64,000 nucleotides of DNA from Stentor roeselii. Taxonomy: Eukaryota; Ciliophora; Heterotrichea; Heterotrichida; Stentoridae. The notes under the pieces were generated by a model, which had not been told where the DNA came from, ran no database searches, and worked only from the letters and a program-made list of their open reading frames with translations. Shown piece after piece: positions 39,086-48,219 of the stretch. The stretch lies in NCBI GenBank assembly GCA_006503475.1, contig RSEH01000100.1, positions 1 through 64,000 on the forward strand. Direction: 5' to 3'. The position numbers were made by a program, and so were the translations under genes. Each line of letters opens with the position of its first letter. The first letter of the stretch is position 1.

Positions 39086-41266
39086 ATGGACAATGAGCAA
39101 ATCGAGGAAAAGCTCAAAAAAGGTTACCTCGAAGAAAGTTACCACCTTTGGAAATCCCGAAACTTCGAATACCTAAACAGCCTAAGTGCAGGGAGCAACT
39201 TTTACTACCTACGCCAACTTCTTCTTTTCATCGAAAAAAACTCAGACTCTTCAAAAATCCAAGAAAAAGACGAAGAAATAAAAAACCTTGTCGCTTCTTA
39301 CGAAACTCTTCAAAACGCCTTCGAAGGACTAAAACTCGAAAAAAAAGACCATCAAGAAGATTTTTTCATGTCAACGGAAAATTTCGAAGAAAGTGAAATC
39401 GTGAAAATGAATGAAGAACTTTTAGAACAAATCGACTACCTCGAAACTAGCAAGGCCGAGTTAGAAAGTGTCTTAAGAAGCAAGGTAAAAGAGTTTAGTC
39501 TTGAAATTGAGAATTTTGTTCAGATCTCTGAAGAAAAAAGCAGAAAAATATTGGAACTTAGCGATTTGCTTAGTGAAATTGAAGAAAAGTATCAGGGTGA
39601 ACTTGAAAAACTGAGACTTGAAAATACGATGATTGTGAAAAAACTTGAGGATAACTTGGAAAGGGTGGAAAATCAGAAAAATGAACTTGAAGAGGACTGT
39701 AAAGGACTTCAACAACATAAAAAGATTTATGAACAGTCGTTAGAAGAGTTCAAACAACTCATTCAACGCCTGGAAAATACGATTTCTGAAATTTCTGCTG
39801 AAAAATCTAAGCTTCAGGTGCAGGTTAATGATATGAACTTGACTTTAGATGGACTTATGAGGAATGTTAAAACGTTGGAAAATGAAAATTCGGCTTTTCT
39901 TGTTGAAAATCAAACAATTGCTAGGGAAAATCAGCTTTTGATTCAAGAAAATCAGGTTTTAGAAAATGAAAGTCAGGTTTTAATTCAAGAAAATCATAGT
40001 TTAAGTCAAAAAAACGAGTTTTTGACGCAGGAAAACTTTAAATTTCAGGATATTGTTAAAGAACTTAAAAGAGAAGTGGATGAAAAATGTAATCAGGTTT
40101 TTCGTTACCAGGAGGAAAGTAAGGATTTAGGAAAAATTAATGCTGATCAGGCGGAAACTATCATTAATTTGAACAGTGATTTGAATAGATTTAAGAGGCA
40201 GCTTAAGTCGTCGTCGCGGGACTTGGATCAAAAAAATTCTGAGGTTGATACAGTTAGAAAAAGTTTAGAAAGGTTCAGAAATGATTACTCTAAAGAGTCA
40301 TCCAGACTTCTCGAATCATGCAGTTCAAAAATCACCAAAAAAAAACGAGAATTAAGTGTCCAATCGATAAAACTAAGCAAACTTCAATCCACATTTCAAA
40401 CCCTTTCATACGAAAACGAAGTCCTTCTCGAGAAGCTCCAAACATTAGACTCCGAAAATCAATCCCACCTTCAAAAAATCAATTCTCTGCTCGAAAAAAA
40501 CACAAACCTCGAGCAATCCTTAAAAACCATCGAAAGCCTTCTTCATTCAGAATATCTTTCACTGGGATTTTCCGAAGTCCCAATCGCTGATTCAACCCCA
40601 AGTCTCATAAAAGAACTTTTAACAATTCCCGGTATTTTAAATCAAGAAATAACTGAACTCAAGCAGATAAACCATTCTTTAAACCTCGAACTTCAGTCAA
40701 AAAACAACTTGGGCAGGGCAAAAACTGATGAAGTTCTTATGAAATCCGAACAAATTGACTACTTGATGAACCAAATCAACTTTTTAAATGAAATCAACAA
40801 AGACCTTGAAAATCAGAGAATTGCTTGTTCTGACCTTTTAAGCGATTTTTTAAATGAAGACTGCTCCAATGACCTCAAAGGAATTTCTATTGTCATTGAA
40901 AAGTTTAATGTTTTGACAAAAGAAAACAAAGCACTCATTCTCATGAGCGAATATGAAAAAAGAAAGGCTGAAGAAAAGGAACAAGAAAACTTCGAACTTC
41001 TTCAAAATGTTCAGATTTTACAGGAAGAACTGAAAGGACTGCAAAAAGATGTCAGATACAATCGAAATGACTCGGAAGTAAAAAATTTGCAGGTCTTGTT
41101 AAGGGAGTACAGGAAAAATAAACAGGAGTTAGAAAAAAAAATCTTGGTTTTACAGAAAAATTTAAATGATGCTTGCAGGTTAAGAGATGATCTCGCTGAT
41201 GAACTTTCAGAAAAATGCGATATTATTGAAAATCTGACGAAATCGTCTAGTTATAAAAAATTTTAA
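39086..41266 (+). CDS. Long coiled-coil protein
   Basis: A 726-residue protein that is nearly all coiled-coil from ~65 to the end. Heptads rich in Leu, Glu, Lys and Asn are visible throughout, including a tract (~275-320) in which ENQxLxxEN-type heptads repeat (IQENQVLENESQVLIQENHS). The first 60 residues may be a small head. No motor or enzyme domain is present. Such proteins in ciliates are often cortical or basal-body parts, but I do not recognise this one. The strand composition flips sharply near 40300, inside the frame, without changing the protein character. Confidence 0.85.
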   Translation: MDNEQIEEKLKKGYLEESYHLWKSRNFEYLNSLSAGSNFYYLRQLLLFIEKNSDSSKIQEKDEEIKNLVASYETLQNAFEGLKLEKKDHQEDFFMSTENFEESEIVKMNEELLEQIDYLETSKAELESVLRSKVKEFSLEIENFVQISEEKSRKILELSDLLSEIEEKYQGELEKLRLENTMIVKKLEDNLERVENQKNELEEDCKGLQQHKKIYEQSLEEFKQLIQRLENTISEISAEKSKLQVQVNDMNLTLDGLMRNVKTLENENSAFLVENQTIARENQLLIQENQVLENESQVLIQENHSLSQKNEFLTQENFKFQDIVKELKREVDEKCNQVFRYQEESKDLGKINADQAETIINLNSDLNRFKRQLKSSSRDLDQKNSEVDTVRKSLERFRNDYSKESSRLLESCSSKITKKKRELSVQSIKLSKLQSTFQTLSYENEVLLEKLQTLDSENQSHLQKINSLLEKNTNLEQSLKTIESLLHSEYLSLGFSEVPIADSTPSLIKELLTIPGILNQEITELKQINHSLNLELQSKNNLGRAKTDEVLMKSEQIDYLMNQINFLNEINKDLENQRIACSDLLSDFLNEDCSNDLKGISIVIEKFNVLTKENKALILMSEYEKRKAEEKEQENFELLQNVQILQEELKGLQKDVRYNRNDSEVKNLQVLLREYRKNKQELEKKILVLQKNLNDACRLRDDLADELSEKCDIIENLTKSSSYKKF

Positions 41267-41424
41267 TGATTCTTGTAAAGTTTTGAATGGAATTAGAAAA
41301 ATTCATCATTCTTCATATTTTTCCTATAAAAGTTAAAATTTTAAGTTTTTGATTATTTTTTTAGGATTGATAAAGAGTGGGAAAAGACTTTAGGAATTTG
41401 ATATTAGAATGGGTTTATTATAAT

Positions 41425-42360
41425 ATGGTTCACGAAAAGAAAAACAAGCCTAAAGAAGGTTGGAGACAAGTTGACTTCAAGCACTTCATCTGCATTCCGA
41501 ACTTTAGATGCTTTCTTATTGTACTTCCTCTCATTTGTCTGATTTCATTGATCCTCACAATTATAATCCTCTCTTATACCTACCAGATAAAAGAATTCAC
41601 CTCAGATAAATTTTCATTTGAGAATAGTAAAGATAATAATGCAAATATTTCTGTTGAAATAGATGAAGATATGTCAGAACCTGTTTATCTTTACATCTAT
41701 TTTATCAATTTTCACCAAAATCACAGGATTTACCTGAAATCAAAAAGTAAAAGTCAGTTGGCTGATAAAACTGATGATAGTTTATCAGACAGCTGTAGCC
41801 CTCTATATAAAAAAACAGATTTAGACTTAGATAATCCTAAAGGTCTAGACGGGAACGTCTTAGATCCCTGCGGTCTGGCGCCTAGAAGTTTTATGAATAT
41901 CACTATATCAGCAACAAGACCTAATAAAACTGATTCTAATCAAAGTTATGAATATATATCAATGACTACTAAAGACATTTCTTGGAATACCGACGATGAA
42001 GACAAATACAAAAATTCAGACAATGGTTTCGAAGTAGAAGACGAAAGGTTCAAAAACTGGATGCGGACATCAGCAACTAAAAACCTTCGCAAGCTTTACT
42101 ACAAAATAAAAGAAGACCTAGACAAAGGAGACAAGCTGACCTTTACCCTAACTCTCGATACTAGCAGCATCTACTACGACTACCGTCCAGACATGAAGCT
42201 GATCCTTTCAACGACAACTCGCATCGGAGGAAAAAACAAGGTTTTAGGTTTCGTATTCCTGGTGATAACAATCCTTTCCCTTATCTGGTCAATCCTATTC
42301 ACATGTTTAGAGTTCAACCATTCATGCAAAAATCGTTTATCAAAACTTCAAGGTTCCTAA
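41425..42360 (+). CDS. CDC50: CDC50/LEM3 flippase beta subunit
   Basis: A 311-residue subunit that partners P4-ATPases, needed for their ER exit and lipid-flipping activity. Membrane segments are at ~27-54 and ~272-296 with a luminal domain between. Family signatures seen: YFINFHQNHRIYLKS, DPCGLAPRSFMN, NWMRTSATKNLRKLY and LSTTTRIGGKNKVLG. Several N-x-S/T sites and paired Cys fit a glycosylated, disulphide-bonded ectodomain. The frame is open upstream to 41374, but only from a GTG; I chose ATG at 41425 because it gives the usual short N-terminus (MVHEKKNKPKEGWRQVDF) and has tataatATG context. It is convergent with SPCS1, 10 bp between stops. Confidence 0.94.
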   Translation: MVHEKKNKPKEGWRQVDFKHFICIPNFRCFLIVLPLICLISLILTIIILSYTYQIKEFTSDKFSFENSKDNNANISVEIDEDMSEPVYLYIYFINFHQNHRIYLKSKSKSQLADKTDDSLSDSCSPLYKKTDLDLDNPKGLDGNVLDPCGLAPRSFMNITISATRPNKTDSNQSYEYISMTTKDISWNTDDEDKYKNSDNGFEVEDERFKNWMRTSATKNLRKLYYKIKEDLDKGDKLTFTLTLDTSSIYYDYRPDMKLILSTTTRIGGKNKVLGFVFLVITILSLIWSILFTCLEFNHSCKNRLSKLQGS

Positions 42361-42370
42361 TAATAACTAC

Positions 42371-42631
42371 TTAATTCCCTTTAGCCCACTTCAAAGGACT
42401 TTTCTTATAAAACGGCCACGGAAATAAAACCAAAACAATAGCAAAGCAAGTAGAATAAAGAGCCGCGTAGCCCGTATACATGAACTGTCTGGTCCAAATC
42501 GACACCAAAAACCCTAAAAAGCAGGCAAAAGTGATCAAAACCTGATAAATCCTCTCAGCCTTTCGTTGTCCTTCAAAGTCCTGCATAGAAATTACGATTT
42601 CGCCTAAAATGTTCCAAAAGCCTTTTGCCAT
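42371..42631 (-). CDS. SPCS1: Signal peptidase complex subunit 1 (SPC12)
   Basis: An 86-residue ER protein, the small non-catalytic subunit of signal peptidase. Matches to SPCS1 are MQDFEGQRKAERIYQ before the first membrane segment (~28-48) and PWPFYKKSPLKW after the second (~52-72). Length is typical. Its ATG is separated from the ATG of the divergent Rab gene by 9 bp (ttattattt), so the two share whatever promoter exists. Confidence 0.93.
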   Translation of the reverse strand: MAKGFWNILGEIVISMQDFEGQRKAERIYQVLITFACFLGFLVSIWTRQFMYTGYAALYSTCFAIVLVLFPWPFYKKSPLKWAKGN

Positions 42632-42640
42632 TTATTATTT

Positions 42641-43279
42641 ATGGAAAGAAGACCTGGTGATTCGGACTACTCGTTTAAACTAGTCATTGTCGGGGACTCC
42701 GGCGTAGGAAAGACGAATTTGTTGACTCGTTTCACTAGAAATCAATTTTCTCTTAACTCGCGTAATACTGTCGGCTTTAATAATGACCAAAAGACTTTGA
42801 ATATTGATGGAAAAGTCATCAGGGCGGAAATTTGGGATACTGCTGGACAGGAAAGGTATCGGTCGATGTCGCCAAGCTTTTATAGAGGATCTGTTGGAGC
42901 GCTTATTGTTTATGACGTCACGAATAAGGAAAGCTTTGAAAGTATTCCTAAATGGATCAAGGAAATTCATACACATGCTGAAGGAATCATTGCAACGCTT
43001 ATCATTGGGAATAAGTCTGATAGGACTGATCGAGCGGTTTTGAAGGAAAATGCAAATGAATTGGCGTCTAGGAATAAATGTGGATTAATTGAAACTAGTG
43101 CTATGAATGATGTTAATGTTGAACAGGCTTTTGAGGTTATTTTAAGGAATATTGTGCAGACTGTTATTAAGACTCCTGAAAATAATTTTAAGGTTGTTGA
43201 TACTGCAAGGACTAAAAAGATTGAAAGAAGGGACTCTTTACCCCAGCAGAAAAAGTGTACCTGTTGTGGAAGTGGTTAA
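42641..43279 (+). CDS. Rab11-like small GTPase with altered switch I
   Basis: A 212-residue Rab GTPase for vesicle traffic; the sequence around the P-loop (GDSGVGKT, 18-25) and RFTRNQFSLNSRNT is Rab11-like, and Rab11 acts in recycling endosomes. G-motifs: T43 (Mg-binding) kept, WDTAGQERYRSMS at 65-77, NKSD at 124-127, ETSAM at 151-155. The stretch after T43, VGFNNDQKTL, replaces the Rab11 effector sequence (IGVEFATRS), so effector choice probably differs. The C-terminus KKCTCCGSG has a double Cys as in Rab11 (CCxxx) for geranylgeranylation. A Gln in the DTAGQ motif suggests normal hydrolysis. It is head-to-head with SPCS1 and convergent with the 43294 gene at 14 bp. Confidence 0.94.
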   Translation: MERRPGDSDYSFKLVIVGDSGVGKTNLLTRFTRNQFSLNSRNTVGFNNDQKTLNIDGKVIRAEIWDTAGQERYRSMSPSFYRGSVGALIVYDVTNKESFESIPKWIKEIHTHAEGIIATLIIGNKSDRTDRAVLKENANELASRNKCGLIETSAMNDVNVEQAFEVILRNIVQTVIKTPENNFKVVDTARTKKIERRDSLPQQKKCTCCGSG

Positions 43280-43293
43280 TGTTATTATCTAAG

Positions 43294-44175
43294 TCAATTA
43301 TTGCCGAATGACTGCAGTGGCTGATTGTCACACTGTTTATACTCCAAAGAAAAGTCAGGTGCACAGCATCGATTATGCTTGCAAGCAGGAGTTCCGGGTT
43401 CCTGCAGTTTATGATAAACATCTTGAGGTATCTGTTCTCCCTCTTTAATCTTTTTGATATAAGGATGAAGACTCTTGAATTTCTTCACATATGCTCTAAG
43501 TACTCCAACTTTATCGTCTTTGTGTTCTTGGAAGTTAAATCCAAACTTTCTCCCAAACCTCAATTGAAGCAAATAGTCATCAAGGCTTTTTTTGCTGATA
43601 GCGATTTTACTTGCCGCTTCTTCTAAAGTCACTTTTATAGTCTCCCCCTTTGCTGAAGGGACACCATTATATAACTTTCTCCATTTACTCACCTTTTCAA
43701 TGATAAAACCAATTTTTCGCTCTTTTGTTCTACGAGAGGACTTATGAGACGTTATTGCTTCTTCTTCTTCTTGTTTTATTTTTCCTGATGACGGACTGCC
43801 AAGGGTGACAATAGTTCCGAATTCATTTCGAATGGCTCCTCGACATTGAAGAGCTAAAACATTATTTTGCAGTTCAAATATCGGAACTGAAATAGAATAA
43901 GGCAAAGGGTCATTGCCACAGTAAACCTTAAGACGAGCAGTAGGTGAATAATACCAAATCATCGCATTTTCAAGAGGATACCCGATGGATTTGAGGTAAT
44001 TTACAAGTGGAGCTAAGATTATCTCTGAATGCGAGTTGAAAGCGAGATGTGGCTCACAAAGGTTTAAGATAAGTTCTTTTTCTAGTTCTGAGTTGATACT
44101 GAGTTCTAAGGAGATGTCGATTGAAGAGACACATTGACTTGGTGAATCAGGTTTTTCGCTTGAATCAGAATCCAT
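43294..44175 (-). CDS. Ciliate protein with predicted helical domain, unknown role
   Basis: A 293-residue protein of a type I associate with ciliate genomes but cannot name. Residues ~130-150 are basic and acidic (IKQEEEEAITSHKSSRRTK). A helical domain spans ~152-235 (KIGFIIEKVSKWRKLYNG, SLDDYLLQLRFGRKFGFNF). ISKKSLDDYLLQLR looks like the recognition part of a helix-turn-helix, so DNA binding is possible. The C-terminus has a Cys/His cluster (CKHNRCCAPDF). The N-terminal ~125 residues have no clear domain. The start has tttataaATG context. A G-run array (44191-44225) lies 16 bp upstream. Confidence 0.75.
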   Translation of the reverse strand: MDSDSSEKPDSPSQCVSSIDISLELSINSELEKELILNLCEPHLAFNSHSEIILAPLVNYLKSIGYPLENAMIWYYSPTARLKVYCGNDPLPYSISVPIFELQNNVLALQCRGAIRNEFGTIVTLGSPSSGKIKQEEEEAITSHKSSRRTKERKIGFIIEKVSKWRKLYNGVPSAKGETIKVTLEEAASKIAISKKSLDDYLLQLRFGRKFGFNFQEHKDDKVGVLRAYVKKFKSLHPYIKKIKEGEQIPQDVYHKLQEPGTPACKHNRCCAPDFSLEYKQCDNQPLQSFGNN

Positions 44176-44190
44176 TTATAAAGGACTCTT

Positions 44191-44225
44191 GGGTTTTGGG
44201 TTTTGGGTTTTTATCGGGTTTTGGG
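44191..44225 (+). promoter_or_regulatory. Candidate G-quadruplex upstream of the 44175 start
   Basis: Five GGG runs (44191, 44198, 44205, 44216, 44223) are spaced by loops of 4, 4, 8 and 4 bases. Such spacing can fold into a three-layer quadruplex. It lies on the strand opposite to the gene's sense strand, 16 bp upstream of its ATG. Confidence 0.5.
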
Positions 44226-45062
44226 TTTTTTATGGAAAAGATTTCTTGGTTATTAGAGATAGTTTAAAGGATTTTTAAGAAAAATTCAAGGTTTTAAAGG
44301 TCAGGGGTAAAGATATAATATTGGAAGATAGGTATATGCAAAATAAGACAATGAATTTTATATTGATGGATATGGAAAATATCTTCGGAAAAATTAATTG
44401 CAATATTGGTTTGGCTATTTGGTGAATGGATAGTTTGGATATTAACAGGATTGTGGATATTAGGAAGGACAAGATTTTTATTAAATTTCAATTTGGTGAC
44501 TTTTTAAATGATTGAATGGAAATTTATGGTGGTTTCAAAATCTGTGATTTTTTTGAATCGCGTGGGCTTGAAAAATCAGTTGAAAAAGTATCGATTTTGA
44601 ATAGAATTCTCTTTAATGACTTTTATTGGTGATATTCAAAGATTGAGTGAAGCTATTACAAGAAGTTTTCGATGAAAGCTAATATAATAAATTTAGCTTC
44701 GGTTTAAAAAGAATTGACATCAATTTTTTCTAGAAAAATCTTTTAATCAGGCAACCTTAAAATTCAATTTTTAAGATTAATAATTTCTGAAACTAATCAA
44801 ATAGCTAACAAATAAACATCATAAAATTGAAATGAACCTAGTTTCAGTTGCTTTAATTTAATATTCTTTAAAATATTCTTATATGGACCCAAATCGAGTA
44901 GTCCATTTTATTCTCATTAAAAAGTAACAAGTCTCAGAAATTTTACTTTTCTCTTAAGATTAATTAAATTGATATAAAAAATCCAAATTTAAAAACCAAA
45001 AATCCTGTTTCCATTCTAAAAACAATAAAAAATCTACGTCTCTTCATCATTTTATTAAGATT
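44226..45062. other. AT-rich spacer without a recognisable gene
   Basis: About 840 bp with several short frames (44275-44491) that look like chance. It is the 5' flank of the 44175 gene and the 3' flank of the Myb gene. No repeat or RNA gene is seen. Confidence 0.5.
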
Positions 45063-45332
45063 TTAATTAAATCCAGGTATGAACACCCCTTCCCCATATT
45101 GCGTAGCAGAGTCGATTTTAATAACATTTCTCCTCTCAGTATACGAACTGAAGTTCTTACTCCTCAGTTTCAAATCATGCTTCTGGGCATGTGAGCGAAC
45201 CTGGTCAGGACTTCTAGACCCAATCAAAGTCGATATTTTTTTCCAAGCCCTTCCGAATTTCTTTAATCCTTCAACAAACAAAGCCTGTTCTCTGGGAGTC
45301 CACCTTCCAGAATTTTCTTCAATCTTATTCAT
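45063..45332 (-). CDS. Small SHAQKYF-type Myb protein
   Basis: An 89-residue protein that is essentially one Myb repeat: GRWTPREQALFVEGLKKFG, AWKKISTLIGSRSPDQV, RSHAQKHDLKL. The final SHAQKH is a variant of the SHAQKYF signature of single-repeat Myb factors known from plants, amoebae and alveolates. It probably binds DNA. The frame extends 37 codons upstream, but those residues are unlike the family; I chose ATG at 45332, which gives MNKIEENSGRWTPREQ and the aatattATG context. It could instead be a subunit without its own activator domain. It is short for the family. Confidence 0.8.
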   Translation of the reverse strand: MNKIEENSGRWTPREQALFVEGLKKFGRAWKKISTLIGSRSPDQVRSHAQKHDLKLRSKNFSSYTERRNVIKIDSATQYGEGVFIPGFN

Positions 45333-45538
45333 AATATTATATCTAAGAATGATACACCTGAAAGTATCCAAAAGGATACAAAATTCCATTAAAAGCCATT
45401 CTTGAAAACTTCCTAAAAAATCTCTTCTCATCTCTTTACCCAACTAAAAAAAATCTAAAACCCTTGAAATTCGTTCATCTTTTTCTTAATCTTCAGGTGA
45501 GGAAACCCTTTTCTTTAATAATAAATCCCTCATAATCC

Positions 45539-46495
45539 ATGTCGACGAACCTCATAAAGCTTCTGGTAAACATCGAAGAACACGCATCTTCCTCAAAACC
45601 TACCAAGTCCCATCATCCGCTCTTCAAAAAGACCTTCAATTTTTCCAAACCAATTCAAAACTCTCCTCAACTCCATCCAAAACTGAAAGAAAAGCATCAA
45701 AGACGAGCCCTTCGTTCAAAAATCAGTAAAATTCTTCAAAGTCTTCCACATCACTGCGAAAAAGAAGCTCAAAAGAACTTTTCAATTCGATGGTTCAACC
45801 AAAAGAAGAAATTTTACGAAATCAACAAGTCTCGGAAGTTAAAAGGTCAGGACCCGATCACGAAGTTGAACCTTTCCTCAGAAAGTGAAAGTTGTGAAAC
45901 TGGAATCACTGCCAGAGAAGCCTTGATGAACAACTTGAATGAAGATGAACTTGTCTTGGTAAGTGAAGACCCTGGGTACTTCATTCCTGATAAGAAATTG
46001 CTTAAGGTCAACGTTGAGAATGACTGGGATGAACTGTTGAGGAAGGATCAGAATGAAGAAGGAAAAATTCAGGAAAAAAAAGATTTGATTGACTTTTTAG
46101 ATGTTCCCAAGATGAATAAAAGGGAAAAAAAAGAAAGGGTTTTTAAGAAGAAAGTGATAATAACTGTAAATTCTGCCAAAAATCTCGCTTATACCAAGCC
46201 AAGCACGAAAAACCTTAATTTTAGACCGGAAAATAAAAAAGTTTTGATAAAAAACACTGAAAGTTCTTTACCTGTTTTAAAAAAAATCGTGAAAAAAACT
46301 GAAATCAAAACCTCTCCATCAAAAGACAGTTTCAATGAGAAAGAATCAAAAACTATTGAAAATTTTCTGAAAGCTTCAAAAGTTTATGAAAAAAGTTTGA
46401 AAAGTCTGATAATTCAATCAGCTAAAGAAGAAAAATTAATGAAAGTTAAAAGCCTGTTGAATAAGTGGGAACAGAAAAAGCGTGTGTCATTCTAA
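45539..46495 (+). CDS. Basic Lys-rich protein, unknown function
   Basis: A 318-residue protein rich in Lys, Asn, Glu and Ser with no domain I recognise. A short helix-rich basic region lies at ~60-100 (KEKHQRRALRSKISKILQSL and HCEKEAQKNFSIRWFNQ). An acidic segment follows at ~118-165, then a Lys-rich C-terminal half with likely short helices. No signal peptide or membrane segment. It is probably intracellular and mostly disordered. The start (ataatccATG) is one of the few without A/T-only bases at -3 to -1. It is convergent with the IF-3 gene, 9 bp between stops. Confidence 0.65.
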   Translation: MSTNLIKLLVNIEEHASSSKPTKSHHPLFKKTFNFSKPIQNSPQLHPKLKEKHQRRALRSKISKILQSLPHHCEKEAQKNFSIRWFNQKKKFYEINKSRKLKGQDPITKLNLSSESESCETGITAREALMNNLNEDELVLVSEDPGYFIPDKKLLKVNVENDWDELLRKDQNEEGKIQEKKDLIDFLDVPKMNKREKKERVFKKKVIITVNSAKNLAYTKPSTKNLNFRPENKKVLIKNTESSLPVLKKIVKKTEIKTSPSKDSFNEKESKTIENFLKASKVYEKSLKSLIIQSAKEEKLMKVKSLLNKWEQKKRVSF

Positions 46496-46504
46496 GTTAA
46501 ATAA

Positions 46505-47488
46505 TTACTTAAATTTCAGCCTTCCTTTCAAAAACTTACTGGCAAGTGCTTCTCCAACCAAGCTAACAACTCTTTCCCGTAATTCAATCGTTTTGTCGTC
46601 AACTTCGTGGGTACTTTGATTATAAACCTCATCTTCATTATAGTCTTGTCGATTAAATCTTTCTAGGTCTTCCAAAACCTCCATATCTTCTTTCACTGAA
46701 TCAAATTTGTTATGATTTCCAGTCAAAATAGCTTTCATGTACTCTTCTTCCTCATCTCCAAAGTCTCTATTAAATACTTTCTTATTAAAAACTCTTTCAT
46801 CTTTCGGCTCATTCAACTCCATCGAAAGATTTACTGCACTTTTCGAGGATCCAAATTTTTTCACCATGATTTTAAAAGAAAAATCTGAAGATGTGACTTT
46901 CATATCAATCGCTTTTCCAAATAACAATCCACGAAGTAACTTTTGGACTTTTCCTTCAAAAATTTTGAGATTTTTTACTTCTTCAAAGCTATTTTGATTT
47001 TTGATTCTAGAATCAATAATGACACTATCATGTTTTTCAAGTAAATCAGCGATTCTGTTTAACTTAATATCCAAGTCAATATCAGAAATTTTATGAGAAA
47101 TGTTATAAACAGGTGCAGATCGTTTATTTAGATTGATTGATTCGGTTTTACTATCGCGATAAGCCCACCTTAATATCCAGTTTTTATAATTCATGATGCG
47201 AACTGTGGCAGGCTTCTTGCAAACAAGGACCAAGTCGAGTTTTTCAGCTTCAGCTTGGGCTCTGGCTTCTTCTAGTGACCCGGTTCCTTTGTAGTAGTTG
47301 TCCCAGCTAATTATTGCGACTTCTTCATTGATTATGATCTCATCATTGGTGAGGTACCTTTTCCATCCGAAGTACTTCGCAACAGCATCATCTAAGAAGA
47401 CCCTTGAAAGGCGGTGTTTTTCGTGGTCAGAGAATTGAGACATCGGCACCAGCACTTTAGTGAAAAACCGACAGCAGCCAATTATCAT
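46505..47488 (-). CDS. Mitochondrial translation initiation factor IF-3
   Basis: A 327-residue protein with both IF-3 domains, so it most likely helps keep mitochondrial ribosomal subunits apart and proof-reads initiation. The N domain (~35-112) matches at IINEEVAII and GSLEEARAQAEAEKLDLVLVCKKPATVRIMNYKNW. The C domain starts with NISHKISDIDLDIKLNRIADLLEKHDSVIID, the usual helix of IF-3. The first residues MIIGCCRFFTKVL could be part of a mitochondrial targeting sequence. The C-terminal ~115 residues are acidic, charged and not part of the bacterial protein, a common addition in mitochondrial versions. Confidence 0.88.
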   Translation of the reverse strand: MIIGCCRFFTKVLVPMSQFSDHEKHRLSRVFLDDAVAKYFGWKRYLTNDEIIINEEVAIISWDNYYKGTGSLEEARAQAEAEKLDLVLVCKKPATVRIMNYKNWILRWAYRDSKTESINLNKRSAPVYNISHKISDIDLDIKLNRIADLLEKHDSVIIDSRIKNQNSFEEVKNLKIFEGKVQKLLRGLLFGKAIDMKVTSSDFSFKIMVKKFGSSKSAVNLSMELNEPKDERVFNKKVFNRDFGDEEEEYMKAILTGNHNKFDSVKEDMEVLEDLERFNRQDYNEDEVYNQSTHEVDDKTIELRERVVSLVGEALASKFLKGRLKFK

Positions 47489-47513
47489 ATATGATGAATT
47501 ATTAACTATCCTA

Positions 47514-48200
47514 TTACATTATTATGCACACCTTGCAGTTGGCGTCAACAGTTTTTGCTTCAATAATATTTTCCTCAATGATGCTTTCTCTCAGTTTATG
47601 CACAACATCTCTCAACTGTGAGTTTTCATCACTTTTGAGTCTTAATTCATTTTCAGTATAATTCAGCTTGTTATTCATAAAGTCAACTTCCTTCTTCAGT
47701 TCCATAAGCTGAGTGAAGATCGGGTCCTGATTGACTCTATAAGTACTTTGCTCCAAATCTCTAAAGGCTTCTTCATCAATTTTTTCCCTCATTTCTCTGA
47801 GTTCTTCTTTTGTATATTTTGCTTCCTTTAAAATATCAACAAGTGAATCTTTAATAACTTCCAACTCTCCATGACAGTCTTCGACCTGACTAAAGACAAG
47901 ACTTCTTTTTTCCAGATGAGTTTTGTTACAAGCCTTGTATTCCGATATTTTCGACAATAGTTCACGTTCCAAAGCCTGAGTGGTTCTTTTAATATCCTTC
48001 AACTCTTTATCCTGCGGGACTTCCGACCTATCACCTTCACCTCTAAGGTCATTAGGTGGAGGTACTCCAGAAATAGGTGAAATCGAAGAAGTTTTCGACC
48101 TTTCATGAACAGGACGACGATTATTCTGAGGATTTCCTTTATTAGTAAGTTTAGTATCCAGTCTTTTCGTGAGCTGTCTTCTGAAACTAGCAGTGTTCAT
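47514..48200 (-). CDS. Coiled-coil protein with CaaX-type end
   Basis: A 228-residue protein. The first ~65 residues are basic and Ser/Pro/Asn-rich (unstructured). From ~70 to ~212 it is a coiled-coil (ELKDIKRTTQALERELLSK, LMELKKEVDFMNNKL). The last residues are CKVCIIM. The final CIIM fits a CaaX prenylation signal (Met end favours farnesyl), so the protein could be tethered to a membrane by its tail. I do not recognise the family. It lies 19 bp from UTP6 and 25 bp from IF-3, all on the same strand. Confidence 0.8.
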   Translation of the reverse strand: MNTASFRRQLTKRLDTKLTNKGNPQNNRRPVHERSKTSSISPISGVPPPNDLRGEGDRSEVPQDKELKDIKRTTQALERELLSKISEYKACNKTHLEKRSLVFSQVEDCHGELEVIKDSLVDILKEAKYTKEELREMREKIDEEAFRDLEQSTYRVNQDPIFTQLMELKKEVDFMNNKLNYTENELRLKSDENSQLRDVVHKLRESIIEENIIEAKTVDANCKVCIIM

Positions 48201-48219
48201 AATTTATAATTACGTTATT

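Noticed and set aside
41377-41424. GTG-started extension of the CDC50 frame
   Set aside because: No ATG, a TAA lies just upstream, and ATG at 41425 gives the usual N-terminus and context.
44191-44225. GGGTTTT runs as a telomere or telomere remnant
   Set aside because: The telomere repeat reported for heterotrichs is CCCTAACA, and the runs are few, unevenly spaced and next to a gene start.
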